A stretch of 64,000 nt of DNA from Rhodococcus ruber NBRC 15591. Its GTDB lineage: Bacteria > Actinomycetota > Actinomycetes > Mycobacteriales > Mycobacteriaceae. Shown in pieces: positions 33,646 through 41,898 of this stretch. Position 1 is the first letter of the stretch; each line of letters begins with the position of its first letter. The stretch is taken from NCBI RefSeq assembly GCF_001894945.1, contig NZ_BCXE01000010.1, positions 110,028 to 174,027 on the forward strand, written 5' to 3'. The position numbers were made by a program, and so were the translations under genes. The notes below the pieces were generated by a model. The model had not been told where the DNA came from and ran no database searches. It saw nothing but the letters and a program-made list of their open reading frames with translations.

Positions 33646-33651
33646 TACAGT
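33646..33651 (+). promoter_or_regulatory. Likely -10 element for tRNA-Ala
   Basis: TACAGT, 27 bp before the mature tRNA 5' end, within an AT-richer stretch. A weak -35 (TTTCGT, 33621-33626) is 19 bp further upstream. Confidence 0.4.
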
Positions 33652-33678
33652 TTGCGGGCGGTTCCGAACGGAACCCGC

Positions 33679-33754
33679 GGGGCTGTGGCGCAGTTGGTAG
33701 CGCGCTTCGTTCGCATCGAAGAGGTCAGGGGTTCGATTCCCCTCAGCTCCACCA
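33679..33754 (+). tRNA. tRNA-Ala (anticodon CGC)
   Basis: The cloverleaf is complete: acceptor GGGGCTG pairs with CAGCTCC, including the G3-U70 wobble that identifies alanine tRNAs. The D arm contains GCGCAGTTGGTAGCGC, the anticodon loop reads TTCGCAT with anticodon CGC, and the T arm contains GGTTCGATTCC. The discriminator is A and CCA is encoded in the DNA. It reads GCG codons, which are frequent in this GC-rich genome. A terminator hairpin follows. Confidence 0.97.
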
Positions 33755-33760
33755 CCGAAG

Positions 33761-33788
33761 GGCGTCTCCCGGGCCGGGAGGCGCCTTT
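33761..33788 (+). terminator. Terminator after tRNA-Ala
   Basis: GGCGTCTCCC (33761-33770) pairs with GGGAGGCGCC (33776-33785), allowing one T-G pair, and is followed by TTT. It lies 6 bp after the CCA end. Confidence 0.8.
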
Positions 33789-33852
33789 CGTCGTCGATGT
33801 CGTGCCGCCGATTGCGGGCCGAACAGCCGCGCGGTCGGGGAGACTGTGTGAC

Positions 33853-34008
33853 ATGGAACACAGGATGAGTGACGACGAGTTGCGGCGCGCTATTCGAGTG
33901 CTCCGCGAACGTGCCGACAGCGCCCGCAGCGAAGGCCGCGACGCCGACGCCGACGGCATCGAGGAGACGATCCGCAAGTACCAGGAGGAAATGGCCCAGC
34001 GCCTCTGA
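33853..34008 (+). CDS. 51-residue helical hypothetical protein
   Basis: ATG at 33853 (a second ATG at 33865). The product starts MEHRMSDDELRRAIRVLRER and is almost entirely charged helix (14 acidic, 13 basic residues). It has the ordinary codon usage of the region. A longer frame reaching back into the tRNA is spurious. No family is recognised. Small charged helical proteins of this kind could be binding partners, but no function is implied. Confidence 0.55.
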   Translation: MEHRMSDDELRRAIRVLRERADSARSEGRDADADGIEETIRKYQEEMAQRL

Positions 34009-34120
34009 CTCACCCCGCGGACGCGAAGACGAACGCTCCTTGCACCACGGCGCCTGCGCGGCGCTGCGGCGGTAGACGTCGCGCTAAGGTGACCCGCAGA
34101 CGACGAGAGCGGGGGCGGGC

Positions 34121-34981
34121 ATGGCGATCAAGGACCTGCGGGGCAGGAAGTTCCTCGTGACCGGAGCGGCCAGCGGTATCGGCCGGGCACTGGCCCTGGC
34201 CGCCGCCGCGGAGGGCGCCGAACTGGTGCTCACCGACCTCGCCGCCGACGGTCTCGACGACACGGTCCGCACCGTGCGCGAACGTGGGGGCTCGGTGCTG
34301 CACGCCGCGGCGCTCGACGTCTCCGACTACGACGCCGTCACCGCCTTCGCCGCCGACGTCCACGAGCGCGCCGGCGCCCTCGACGTCGTCGCCAACGTCG
34401 CCGGAACGTCGGTGTGGGGCACGGTCGACGCGCTCGAGCACCGGCACTGGAAGCAGATGGTCGACGTCAACCTCATGGGCCCGATCCACGTCATCGAGAA
34501 CTTCGTGCCGCCGATGATCGAGGCCGGCCGCGGTGGGCATCTCGTCAACGTCTCCTCCGCGGCGGGACTGCTGGCCCTGCCGTGGCACGCGGCGTACAGC
34601 GCGAGCAAGTTCGGTCTGCGCGGCGTGTCCGAGGTGCTGCGGTTCGACCTGCACCGGCATCGCATCGGGGTCTCGCTCGTCGTGCCCGGTGCGGTCCGCA
34701 CCCCGCTGGTGAACTCCGTGCAGATCGTCGGCGTGGACCGCGACCATCCGGCCGCCCGCAAGCTCACCGCCCGGTTCGAGCGGCACGCCGCGTCGCCGGA
34801 GAAGGTCGCCGGGTGCATCCTCGCCGGGATCCGGAAGAACCGCTTCCTGGTGTACACGTCGTTCGACGTGCGTTTCGGCTACTGGTGGGCCCGCAAGTTC
34901 GCCCCGCCGTACAACGTGGTGATGCAACTGGCCAACAACTACTTCTCCCGCACCCTCGAGGCCGTCCGCACCCGCCGGTGA
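34121..34981 (+). CDS. Short-chain dehydrogenase/reductase (SDR)
   Basis: 286 residues. The cofactor motif is TGAASGIGRALA, NVAG is the structural motif, and the catalytic residues are Ser in VNVSSAAGLLALP with the YSASK pair. The C-terminal region (about 230-286), with an aromatic segment FRFGYWWARKFAPPYN, is longer than in minimal SDRs and resembles membrane-associated or lipid-acting SDRs of actinobacteria. The substrate is unknown. It runs convergent to the ABC transporter genes with a 3-bp gap. Confidence 0.87.
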   Translation: MAIKDLRGRKFLVTGAASGIGRALALAAAAEGAELVLTDLAADGLDDTVRTVRERGGSVLHAAALDVSDYDAVTAFAADVHERAGALDVVANVAGTSVWGTVDALEHRHWKQMVDVNLMGPIHVIENFVPPMIEAGRGGHLVNVSSAAGLLALPWHAAYSASKFGLRGVSEVLRFDLHRHRIGVSLVVPGAVRTPLVNSVQIVGVDRDHPAARKLTARFERHAASPEKVAGCILAGIRKNRFLVYTSFDVRFGYWWARKFAPPYNVVMQLANNYFSRTLEAVRTRR

Positions 34982-34984
34982 CGC

Positions 34985-35647
34985 TCAGGCCGAGGTCTTG
35001 TCGAGGGCGAACTCGCGTAACCGCGTTCCCGCCCGCAGCGCTTCCCGATCGTGCGTGACCATCACGACGGCGACGTCGCGCTCGCGCGCCGTGCGTTCGA
35101 GCAGTTCGACGATCTCGCGGCTGCGGTCGGCGTCCAGCGCCGACGTCGGTTCGTCGACCAGCAGGACCGCCGGATCGTTGACGAGACTGCGGGCGATCGC
35201 GACCCGCTGCCGCTGCCCGCCGGAGAGCTGGTGGGGACGGCGGTCGGCCTGCTGCGTCAGCCCCACCGCCGCGAGCAGGTCGCGGGCGCGGGCCCGGTCG
35301 ATCCGGCGCCCGCTCAGGTGCGCGACCAGCGCGAGCTGCTCCGTAGCGGTCAGCGAGGGCAGCAGGTTCGCCTGCTGGAACACGAAGCCGATCCGGTCCC
35401 GCCGCAGCCGGGTCCGCGTCGCCGCGTCGAGATCCGTGGTGTCCACGCCGTCGAGGACCACTCGGCCGGAATCGGGCACGGTGAGCAGTCCCGCGACGGC
35501 GAGCAGGCTCGACTTGCCGGATCCGGACGGGCCGGTGACGGCGACCGTCTCGCCGGCCTCGGCGTGGAAGTTCAGGCCGTCGAGGACGCGCAGGGTGGCG
35601 TCGCCGTCGGGATAGGTGAGGACGATGTCGGTGAGCCGCACGCTCAT
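34985..35647 (-). CDS. ABC transporter ATP-binding protein (MacB/LolD type)
   Basis: 220 residues from the ATG at 35647. Walker A is GPSGSGKSS, the Q-loop FQQANLLPSLTA, the signature LSGGQRQRVAIARS and Walker B LLVDEPTSALD, with the switch His in VTHDRE. The short size and motif style match ATPases that partner with FtsX-fold permeases in mechanotransmission or export. The permease gene lies 35 bp upstream on the same strand. An apparent much longer frame upstream is antisense to other genes. Confidence 0.9.
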   Translation of the reverse strand: MSVRLTDIVLTYPDGDATLRVLDGLNFHAEAGETVAVTGPSGSGKSSLLAVAGLLTVPDSGRVVLDGVDTTDLDAATRTRLRRDRIGFVFQQANLLPSLTATEQLALVAHLSGRRIDRARARDLLAAVGLTQQADRRPHQLSGGQRQRVAIARSLVNDPAVLLVDEPTSALDADRSREIVELLERTARERDVAVVMVTHDREALRAGTRLREFALDKTSA

Positions 35648-35682
35648 GGTGGTGCCTTTCTCGAACGGATCTCTCGAACAGC

Positions 35683-36762
35683 TCAGTGGGCCGCGGCGAG
35701 CGCGGTCAGCGGGTCGACGGAGCCGATGCGGGCGACGGCCGCCGCGGCACCGAGGAGGCCGATCCCGACCAGCGCGACGAACGGCAGGACGGTCGTGGCC
35801 GCGCTCAGCGTGAACGGAACGACGGTGGCGGCGGCCGCCCCGGCGGCGGTGGCGGCGACGGTGCCCAGCCCGGTTCCGAGCACGAGCACCACGGCGGCCT
35901 GTCCGAGGGCGTCGCGCAGCAGGTAGGAGGTGGAGGCACCGATCGCGCGCAGCACCGCGATGTCCCGGCTGCGCTGGACGGTCCACACCGTGAAGAACGC
36001 CCCCACGACGAGGGCGCCGACGACGAGCAGCATGGCCTGCATCAGCAGCAGCGACCCGCGTTCGGAGGTGTACGACCCGATGGTGTCCAGGGTCGCGGAG
36101 GTGTCGAGCACGCTCGTGCCGGTCGCGGTCGCGACCGTGGGCGCGTCGAACCCGGGTCCGGTCCGCAGCGCGATCACGGTCCCGTCGGCGCCGGCCGTCG
36201 CGGGCAGGTCGCGCCAGGTGCCGAGGTCGAGCCACACGACGGGCTGATGGCTGTAGTAGGAGTCCTCGACGAGGGCGGCGACGGTGACCTCCCGGCCGCC
36301 GACGGTCAGGATCGTGCCCGGCGACCAGCCGTTGTCTGCGGCGAGTTGCGCGTCGACGGCCGCCGTCGCCGGGCGCAGGCCTGCCGGTGCCGCGAAGGAC
36401 CCGGGAGCGACCCCGAACAGGGCCGCCGCCACCTCGCGTCCGCCCGACCCGACGCGACCGGGCGCGACCCCGAGCACGGCGGTGTCGGCCACACCGGGCT
36501 GCGCGGCGAGTGCGGCGCGTTGCGAGTCGGTGACGGTGGACTCGCCGAACGACACGTCGGACGGATCGGTGCCGCCGCCGTCGAGGGCGAAGTGCTCGGC
36601 GCCGATGCCGCGGATCGCGGCGATCGACTGGTTGCCCAGGCCCGCGGTGAGGCCGGAGAGCATGACGACGAGGAACGAGACCAGGACGAGCACCGCCGTC
36701 ATGACGGCGAAGCGCCCCGTGGCGAAGCGCAGATCGCGCAGTGCGAGGAACATGAGTTCCAC
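35683..36762 (-). CDS. FtsX-fold ABC transporter permease
   Basis: 359 residues. One N-terminal membrane helix (about 19-45), a large extracytoplasmic domain (45-235) and three C-terminal helices (about 235-350, GSLLLMQAMLLVVGALVVGAF onward) give the MacB/FtsX topology, with RDIAVLRAIGAS the conserved coupling segment. The start may be the ATG at 36762 or MFLALRD at 36753. It forms a two-gene unit with the ATPase and is divergent from a LuxR-type two-component system, the usual setting for peptide- or stress-related exporters of this class. Confidence 0.88.
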   Translation of the reverse strand: MELMFLALRDLRFATGRFAVMTAVLVLVSFLVVMLSGLTAGLGNQSIAAIRGIGAEHFALDGGGTDPSDVSFGESTVTDSQRAALAAQPGVADTAVLGVAPGRVGSGGREVAAALFGVAPGSFAAPAGLRPATAAVDAQLAADNGWSPGTILTVGGREVTVAALVEDSYYSHQPVVWLDLGTWRDLPATAGADGTVIALRTGPGFDAPTVATATGTSVLDTSATLDTIGSYTSERGSLLLMQAMLLVVGALVVGAFFTVWTVQRSRDIAVLRAIGASTSYLLRDALGQAAVVLVLGTGLGTVAATAAGAAAATVVPFTLSAATTVLPFVALVGIGLLGAAAAVARIGSVDPLTALAAAH

Positions 36763-36865
36763 CGTGCCCGGCGCGACGGTGCCCGCGCATCGCTCGGCGG
36801 ATGGGTTCGCGGATCAATCGAAAGTAGGAGGCGGCGGCGTGGTCGGCGGTGTTAGCGTCGGTGCA

Positions 36866-38047
36866 ATGCAGACCGCCCGACCGCACCCTCCCGAGGGGAC
36901 GGTCCCGGTGCTGCGTGCGATGCAGCTGGGCCAGCACGCGCTGTTCGTGCTGCTGCTGCTGGTCGGGGCACTGCGCGGTGCCGGCTCGGCGGGGGTGCTG
37001 GTCCTCGCGGGCGCCGAATTCGCCTGGTACGTCTCGGGGCTGTGGTTCGCCCGGCGCGGATCCCGCGGCGGAATCTGGCTGGCGGTGCTGCTGGCCGGGT
37101 GGCTGGCGCTGGTGCTGCTCGCGCCGGATTTCGTGTGGCTCGCCTTCGCGCTGTTCTTCCTGTGCTTCCATCTGCTGCCCACGGTCGCCGCGATCGCGGC
37201 CACCGCGGCGCTGACGGCCGTCGCGATCGCCGGGAGCATCGGGCACGGCACCGCCAACCCGACGGCCGCCGTGCTCGGGCCCCTGTTCGGGGCGCTCGTG
37301 GCGTCCGGCACGGCCCTGATCTACCGCCAGCTCGTGCGCGACGCGGAGCAACGCGACGCGCTGCTCACCGAACTCACCGCGGCGCACCGCGAACTGCTCG
37401 ACGCCCAGGACGAGCTGGTGCGGTTGCAGCGGGAGACCGGCGCCACCGCCGAACGGGCCCGCCTCGCCCGCGACATCCACGACACGCTGGCCCAGGGCTT
37501 CTCGTCGATCCTGCTGCTCGCCCGCGCCGGGTTGCGGACCGGCGGCGACACCGCGGCGCTGCTCGGCCGGATCGAGGAGACCGCGCGGCGCAATCTCGTC
37601 GAGGCCCGCCGGGTCGTGGACAAGCTGCGTCCGTCCGACCTCGACGACGCGCCGCTGGCGGCAGCCCTCGGCCGCGTCCTGGACCGGTTGCGCGGTGACA
37701 CCGGCATCGACGCCGAACTGCGCGTGGACGGTGAACCGCTGCCGCTGCCCACGGGATTCGACGTGGCGTTGCTGCGGGTGGCGCAGAGCGCGCTGGCGAA
37801 CGTCCGGCTGCATGCGCGGGCCCGCCGCGTGCGGGTGACCCTCGCCTACGCCCCGGACGAGGTCCGGCTCGACGTGGTCGACGACGGAGCCGGTTTCGAC
37901 GTCGACGCGGCCGGTTCGGGCGGGGGCTTCGGGCTCACCGCCATGCGGGATCGGCTCGCCGAACTCGGCGGCGCGGTCGTCGTCGAGTCGGCGCCCGGCG
38001 ACGGAACCGCCGTGGCCGCAACGCTGCCCGTGCGGATGCTGCCGTGA
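36866..38047 (+). CDS. Sensor histidine kinase (NarL-type, HisKA_3)
   Basis: 393 residues from the ATG at 36866. About five N-terminal membrane helices (20-155) form the sensor, with almost no extracytoplasmic loop, suggesting detection within the membrane. The phosphoacceptor helix has ERARLARDIHDTLAQGFSSI (His near residue 205), and the C-terminal HATPase domain has VDDGAGFD and GGGFGLTAMRDR. It overlaps the response regulator gene by 4 bp. It is divergent from the ABC exporter genes (103 bp between starts), which it probably controls. Confidence 0.9.
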   Translation: MQTARPHPPEGTVPVLRAMQLGQHALFVLLLLVGALRGAGSAGVLVLAGAEFAWYVSGLWFARRGSRGGIWLAVLLAGWLALVLLAPDFVWLAFALFFLCFHLLPTVAAIAATAALTAVAIAGSIGHGTANPTAAVLGPLFGALVASGTALIYRQLVRDAEQRDALLTELTAAHRELLDAQDELVRLQRETGATAERARLARDIHDTLAQGFSSILLLARAGLRTGGDTAALLGRIEETARRNLVEARRVVDKLRPSDLDDAPLAAALGRVLDRLRGDTGIDAELRVDGEPLPLPTGFDVALLRVAQSALANVRLHARARRVRVTLAYAPDEVRLDVVDDGAGFDVDAAGSGGGFGLTAMRDRLAELGGAVVVESAPGDGTAVAATLPVRMLP

Positions 38048-38661
38048 TCCGGGTGCTGCTCGTCGACGACCATCCCGTCGTGCGGGCGGGCCTGCGCGCG
38101 CTGCTCGCGTCGGAGCCCGGGCTCGAGGTGGTGGCCGAGGCCGCGTCCGGGCAGGAGGCCGTCGCCCAGAACGCCGCGCACCGCCCGGACGTGGTGCTGA
38201 TGGACCTGCGGCTCGGACCCGGGATGGACGGGGCGGACGCGACGGCCGAACTCGCGGCCGCGCCGGATCCGCCGAAGGTGCTGGTGCTGACCACGTACGA
38301 CACCGACTCCGACATTCTGCGCGCGGTCGAGGCGGGGGCGGCCGGCTACCTGCTCAAGGACGCCGACCCCGCCGTGCTCGTCGACGCGGTGACCCGGGCG
38401 GCGCGGGGCGAAACCGTGCTGGATCCCGGTGTGGCGCAACGTCTCTACCGCAGCATGCAGACACCCCGGGTGGAGCTGAGCGCCCGCGAGATCGAGGTGC
38501 TCGCCGCGGTGGCGCGCGGCCTGTCCAACCGGGCCGTCGCCAAGGAACTGTTCGTGAGCGAAGCCACCGTCAAGTCCCATCTGGTGCACGCGTTCTCGAA
38601 GCTGGGTGTGGACTCGCGCACCGCGGCGGTCGCCGCGGCACGCGAGCGCGGCCTGCTCTGA
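38044..38661 (+). CDS. NarL/LuxR-family response regulator
   Basis: 205 residues from a GTG overlapping the kinase stop. The receiver domain has VDDHPVVR, phosphoacceptor in VVLMDLRLGPGMDG (near residue 56), TTYDTD and LKDADP. The C-terminal GerE helix-turn-helix reads LSAREIEVLAAVARGLSNRAVAKELFVSEATVKSHL. It is the DNA-binding partner of the adjacent kinase and is expected to act at the divergent ABC transporter promoter. It is convergent with the nitrobindin gene, with 3 bp between stops. Confidence 0.93.
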   Translation: MIRVLLVDDHPVVRAGLRALLASEPGLEVVAEAASGQEAVAQNAAHRPDVVLMDLRLGPGMDGADATAELAAAPDPPKVLVLTTYDTDSDILRAVEAGAAGYLLKDADPAVLVDAVTRAARGETVLDPGVAQRLYRSMQTPRVELSAREIEVLAAVARGLSNRAVAKELFVSEATVKSHLVHAFSKLGVDSRTAAVAAARERGLL

Positions 38662-38664
38662 GGG

Positions 38665-39132
38665 TCAGCCGGCGCGTCGCAGCGTCGCGTGCAGATGGTG
38701 CGTGAGCGGGGTCTGCGCGTGCGCCATCCACAGGTCGTAGGACAGGTCGTCGCCGTCGAGTACGAACCGCCGCCGCAGCTCGTGCACCGGCTTGGCGTGC
38801 GGAGAGCGCTCGAGGTGGACGGGCGTGAAGTCGAGGACGCCCTGGGTGAGCCGGGAGCGCTGGATCTCGACGAATCCGGTCGGCTGGGAGACCAGCAGCT
38901 CCACGTCGTGGTCGGCGAGACGGAGGTAGCCGTTCTCGGTGTGCATGGGCTGACCGGTGCCGGGGTTCTTCGTGCGGCTGACGTACATCAGGAACGGCTT
39001 CCCCGGGACGGCGGTGAAGTCGATGGTCTCGTCGTAGGTGAAGTCCTCGATGGTGGGGTAGTGGCCTTCGCCGCCGCCCACCCAGCGGCCGGCGAAGTCG
39101 GCGAGGTCACCGAGCGGGTCGGTGTCGGTCAT
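38665..39132 (-). CDS. Nitrobindin-type heme-binding beta-barrel protein
   Basis: 155 residues from the ATG at 39132. The family motif [21 protein letters not shown] near the N terminus, the HTENGYLR segment and an internal barrel of ten strands match the nitrobindin/THAP4-like family. These proteins bind ferric heme and can isomerise peroxynitrite to nitrate. The usual heme-ligand His sits in the [12 protein letters not shown] terminus. The role here is inferred from family only. Confidence 0.87.
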   Translation of the reverse strand: MTDTDPLGDLADFAGRWVGGGEGHYPTIEDFTYDETIDFTAVPGKPFLMYVSRTKNPGTGQPMHTENGYLRLADHDVELLVSQPTGFVEIQRSRLTQGVLDFTPVHLERSPHAKPVHELRRRFVLDGDDLSYDLWMAHAQTPLTHHLHATLRRAG

Positions 39133-39247
39133 GAATGTCTCCTCGGTCGTCGGGCACCGCCGATCCTGCCACCGCGGATGGACGCCGGGTCGGGTTCGGG
39201 GAGTTTCGGCGCACCGTGAGGCGGCCCGCGGCATTACGGTCTATTCC

Positions 39248-40480
39248 ATGAACGCTGCGCTGGGTGTGGACTCCGAGGTGGGGGCGCTGAGAGCGGTGCT
39301 CATGCACCGGCCGGGCGCGGAACTCGAACGCCTGACTCCCCGCAACAACGACCAGTTGCTGTTCGACGCGCTGCCCTGGGTGGCGCGGGCGCAGGAGGAA
39401 CACGACGCGTTCGTCGAGCTGCTGCGGGGGCGGGGCGTGGAGGTGCTGCTCCTGTCCGACCTGCTCACCGAGACCCTCGAGGTCAGCGGCGCCGCCCGCG
39501 TCCAGGGGGTGTCGTCCGCGGTGGACCCGCGCCGGCTCGGGCACGGGCTGGCGCACGAACTCGCCGCCCACCTGCGCGCGATGTCCGCCGCGGACCTCAC
39601 CCGCGTCCTCGTCGCGGGCATGACGTTCGACGAACTGCCCGCCGCGGGACTCGGGGCCGCGCCGTCGCTGGTGCGGTTGATGCACCACGGTGCCGACTTC
39701 GTGATCGAGCCGCTGCCGAACCTGCTGTTCACCCGGGACTCGTCGTTCTGGGTCGGTCCCCGGGTCGCGATCCCCACCCTGGCCCTGCCGGCCCGGCGCC
39801 GGGAGGCGGCGCTCACCGACCTGATCTACGCGTTCCACCCGCGGTTCCTGGGGGTGCGGCGGGCCTACGAATCGCACACCGCGCCGGTCGAGGGCGGGGA
39901 CGTGCTGCTGCTCGCTCCGGGCGTCGTGGCCGTGGGCGTGGGGGAGCGCACGACCCCGGCGGGTGCGGAAGCGCTCGCTCGGAGCGTCTTCGAGGACGGT
40001 CTCGCGCACACCGTGCTGGCGGTGCCGATCGCGCAGCAGCGGGCCTCGATGCATCTGGACACCGTGTGCACGATGGTGGACGTCGACGCCGTGGTGATGT
40101 ACCCGGCGGTGCGGGAGACGTTGCAGGCCTTCACTCTCCGCCGGGAGAACGGTGACGTCCGGATCAGTGGGCCGCGCGGGTTCCTCGAGGCGGCCGCCGA
40201 CGCGATGGGGATCGAGAAGCTCCGCGTCATCGACACCGGCCTCGATCCGGTCGTCGCCGAACGGGAACAGTGGGACGACGGCAACAACACCCTGGCCCTC
40301 GCGCCCGGCGTGGTGGTGGCCTACGAACGCAACCTCGAGACCAACACGCGCCTCGAGGACGCGGGCATCGAGGTGCTGCGCATCGCCGGGTCCGAGCTGG
40401 GCTCCGGACGCGGCGGGCCCCGCTGCATGTCCTGCCCGCTCGCCCGCGCCCGGCCGACCGCGGGCGAGGCGGGGACCTAG
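39248..40480 (+). CDS. arcA: Arginine deiminase
   Basis: 410 residues from the ATG at 39248. The substrate-binding segments are [37 protein letters not shown] and [12 protein letters not shown], and the catalytic cysteine is in [12 protein letters not shown] near the C terminus. The enzyme hydrolyses arginine to citrulline and ammonia. No arcB or arcC is adjacent, so it may serve acid or nitrogen metabolism rather than a full ATP-yielding pathway. Its stop overlaps the stop of the minus-strand ArsC-like gene in the palindrome CTAG. Rv1001 is the M. tuberculosis equivalent in the same gene block. Confidence 0.95.
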   Translation: MNAALGVDSEVGALRAVLMHRPGAELERLTPRNNDQLLFDALPWVARAQEEHDAFVELLRGRGVEVLLLSDLLTETLEVSGAARVQGVSSAVDPRRLGHGLAHELAAHLRAMSAADLTRVLVAGMTFDELPAAGLGAAPSLVRLMHHGADFVIEPLPNLLFTRDSSFWVGPRVAIPTLALPARRREAALTDLIYAFHPRFLGVRRAYESHTAPVEGGDVLLLAPGVVAVGVGERTTPAGAEALARSVFEDGLAHTVLAVPIAQQRASMHLDTVCTMVDVDAVVMYPAVRETLQAFTLRRENGDVRISGPRGFLEAAADAMGIEKLRVIDTGLDPVVAEREQWDDGNNTLALAPGVVVAYERNLETNTRLEDAGIEVLRIAGSELGSGRGGPRCMSCPLARARPTAGEAGT

Positions 40481-40824
40481 AGGATCTCGCGCACCTTCTC
40501 GACGGGCCGGGCCAGGACGGTGCCCTTGTCGGTGACCACGATCGGGCGCTCGATGAGGATCGGATGGGCCACCATCGCGTCGAGCAACTCGTCCTCGGAG
40601 GCATCCGCCAGGTTCAGCTCGCCGAACAGCGACTCCTTCCGCCGGATCGCCTGGCTCGGGACCAGGCCGGCGTCGTCGAGCAGCTTGCGCAGCCCGTCGC
40701 GCGACGGCGGGGTCTCGAGGTACTTGACGACGGTCGGTTCGAGGCCCGCCTCCTGCAACACCTTCAGGGTGTTGCGGGACGTGCTGCACCGGGGGTTGTG
40801 GTAGATCGTCGCGGTCGTTGCCAT
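40477..40824 (-). CDS. ArsC/Spx-family arsenate reductase-like protein
   Basis: 115 residues from the ATG at 40824; a longer upstream frame is antisense. [16 protein letters not shown] gives the catalytic CxxS-type cysteine at residue 13, and the conserved Arg residues in IRRKESLF and [11 protein letters not shown] complete the ArsC (glutaredoxin-type) fold. Members reduce arsenate with glutathione or mycothiol/glutaredoxin. No arsenic pump or ArsR is adjacent, so the biological substrate is uncertain. Confidence 0.88.
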   Translation of the reverse strand: MATTATIYHNPRCSTSRNTLKVLQEAGLEPTVVKYLETPPSRDGLRKLLDDAGLVPSQAIRRKESLFGELNLADASEDELLDAMVAHPILIERPIVVTDKGTVLARPVEKVREIL

Positions 40825-40938
40825 GGCCACATTCTGCCGTGCGGCACGGGCGAGTGCGGGGGTGCCGCGGCGCATTCGGGAACGGTCGGCCGGCACTGTT
40901 AGCCTCGACGCACCATCAGCCCACCTGAGGACGCCCCG

Positions 40939-41301
40939 ATGCTCGACATCGTCATCGACCCCGGCTCGCCGGTCCCGCCGTACGAGCAGTTGCGCCAGCG
41001 GATCGTCACGATGGTGCGGCGCGACGAACTGATCGCCGGCACCAAGCTGCCCACCGTCCGCGGGCTGGCCGAACACCTCGGCATCGCCCCGAACACCGTG
41101 GCCAAGACCTACCGTGAGCTCGAGCAGCTCGGCATCATCGAGACGCGGGGCCGGGCGGGCACGTTCGTCGCGGATTCCGGTGACCCGACCCGCACGCTCG
41201 CCCAGCGCGCCGCCACCGGCTACGTCCGCGAACTGCGCACCCTCGGCATGTCCGACGACGAGGTGCTCGAGTTCGTCGTCGCGGCGCTGCGCGGCGCCTG
41301 A
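40939..41301 (+). CDS. GntR-family regulator, YtrA subfamily
   Basis: 120 residues. The N-terminal winged helix (about 10-75) contains VPPYEQLRQRIVTMVRRDEL and LPTVRGLAEHLGIAPNTVAKTYRELEQLG, followed by the wing GIIETRGRAGTFV. The short C-terminal helical tail is characteristic of YtrA-type regulators, which usually control ABC transporters. TGAGGA lies upstream of the ATG. The next gene (41338) is a methyltransferase 36 bp downstream, the only candidate operon partner. Confidence 0.88.
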   Translation: MLDIVIDPGSPVPPYEQLRQRIVTMVRRDELIAGTKLPTVRGLAEHLGIAPNTVAKTYRELEQLGIIETRGRAGTFVADSGDPTRTLAQRAATGYVRELRTLGMSDDEVLEFVVAALRGA

Positions 41302-41337
41302 AACCACCGACACCCACCCGTCCACGAGGAGTTTCCC

Positions 41338-41898
41338 ATGAGTGGCACCGTGCCGGCGCGCATCGCGTTCGCGGTCGAGGCCATGGATCCGCAACCGGGC
41401 AGCGACGTGCTCGAGATCGGCTGCGGAGGGGGCGTCGCGCTCGCGCTCGTGTGCGAGCGGCTGCGCCGCCGCGGCTGCGTCGTGGGGGTGGACCGCTCGG
41501 CGACGCAGATCGACCGGGCGCGTCGCCGCATCCGGGACGGACTCGACGCCGGGCTCGCCGAACTGCGTGTCGGCGAGTTCCCCGGCGTCGACCTGCCGGG
41601 GTCGTTCGATCTCGTCTTCGCCGTCAACGTCCCCAGTTTCCGCAGCGACGACCCCGCCGCGCCGACGGCTGTCGCGTCGCTGCTGCGACCCACCGGCGAG
41701 CTGTGGGTGTTCGACGAACCCCCTCCGGGGCTGGCCGTCGGACCGGTGTCGATGCGGATCAGCGCGCTGCTCTCGCGCTGCGGTTACGCGATCGTCGACA
41801 TCGTCGAGGGCGGCCGGACCGTCGGCGTGCGGGCCGCGCCCGCGGACGTCACCGCCAGCTCGGCAGCCACAGCTGCTGGTGCCACGTCTCCACGGTGA
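41338..41898 (+). CDS. SAM-dependent methyltransferase, small
   Basis: 186 residues. The SAM motif is DVLEIGCGGGVALALVCERL with the acidic GVDRSATQIDRA strand, and FDLVFAVNVPSF is motif IV-like. It is shorter than most class I methyltransferases. It has a good ribosome binding site (GAGGAG) and probably shares a transcript with the YtrA regulator. Its 3' end overlaps the convergent pmt gene by 50 bp. The substrate is unknown. Confidence 0.8.
   Translation: MSGTVPARIAFAVEAMDPQPGSDVLEIGCGGGVALALVCERLRRRGCVVGVDRSATQIDRARRRIRDGLDAGLAELRVGEFPGVDLPGSFDLVFAVNVPSFRSDDPAAPTAVASLLRPTGELWVFDEPPPGLAVGPVSMRISALLSRCGYAIVDIVEGGRTVGVRAAPADVTASSAATAAGATSPR

Noticed and set aside
33600..33861. Open frames on both strands running through the tRNA-Ala gene, giving peptides such as AVAQLVARFVRIEEVRGSIPL and a GNRTPDLFDANEARYQL-type antisense peptide
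   Set aside because: These are well-known translation artefacts of tRNA genes. They only extend the LuxR regulator and the small 33853 gene artificially.
40477..40824. Arsenic resistance operon
   Set aside because: Only an ArsC-like protein is present. There is no ArsR, ArsB or Acr3 nearby, and the neighbours are unrelated.
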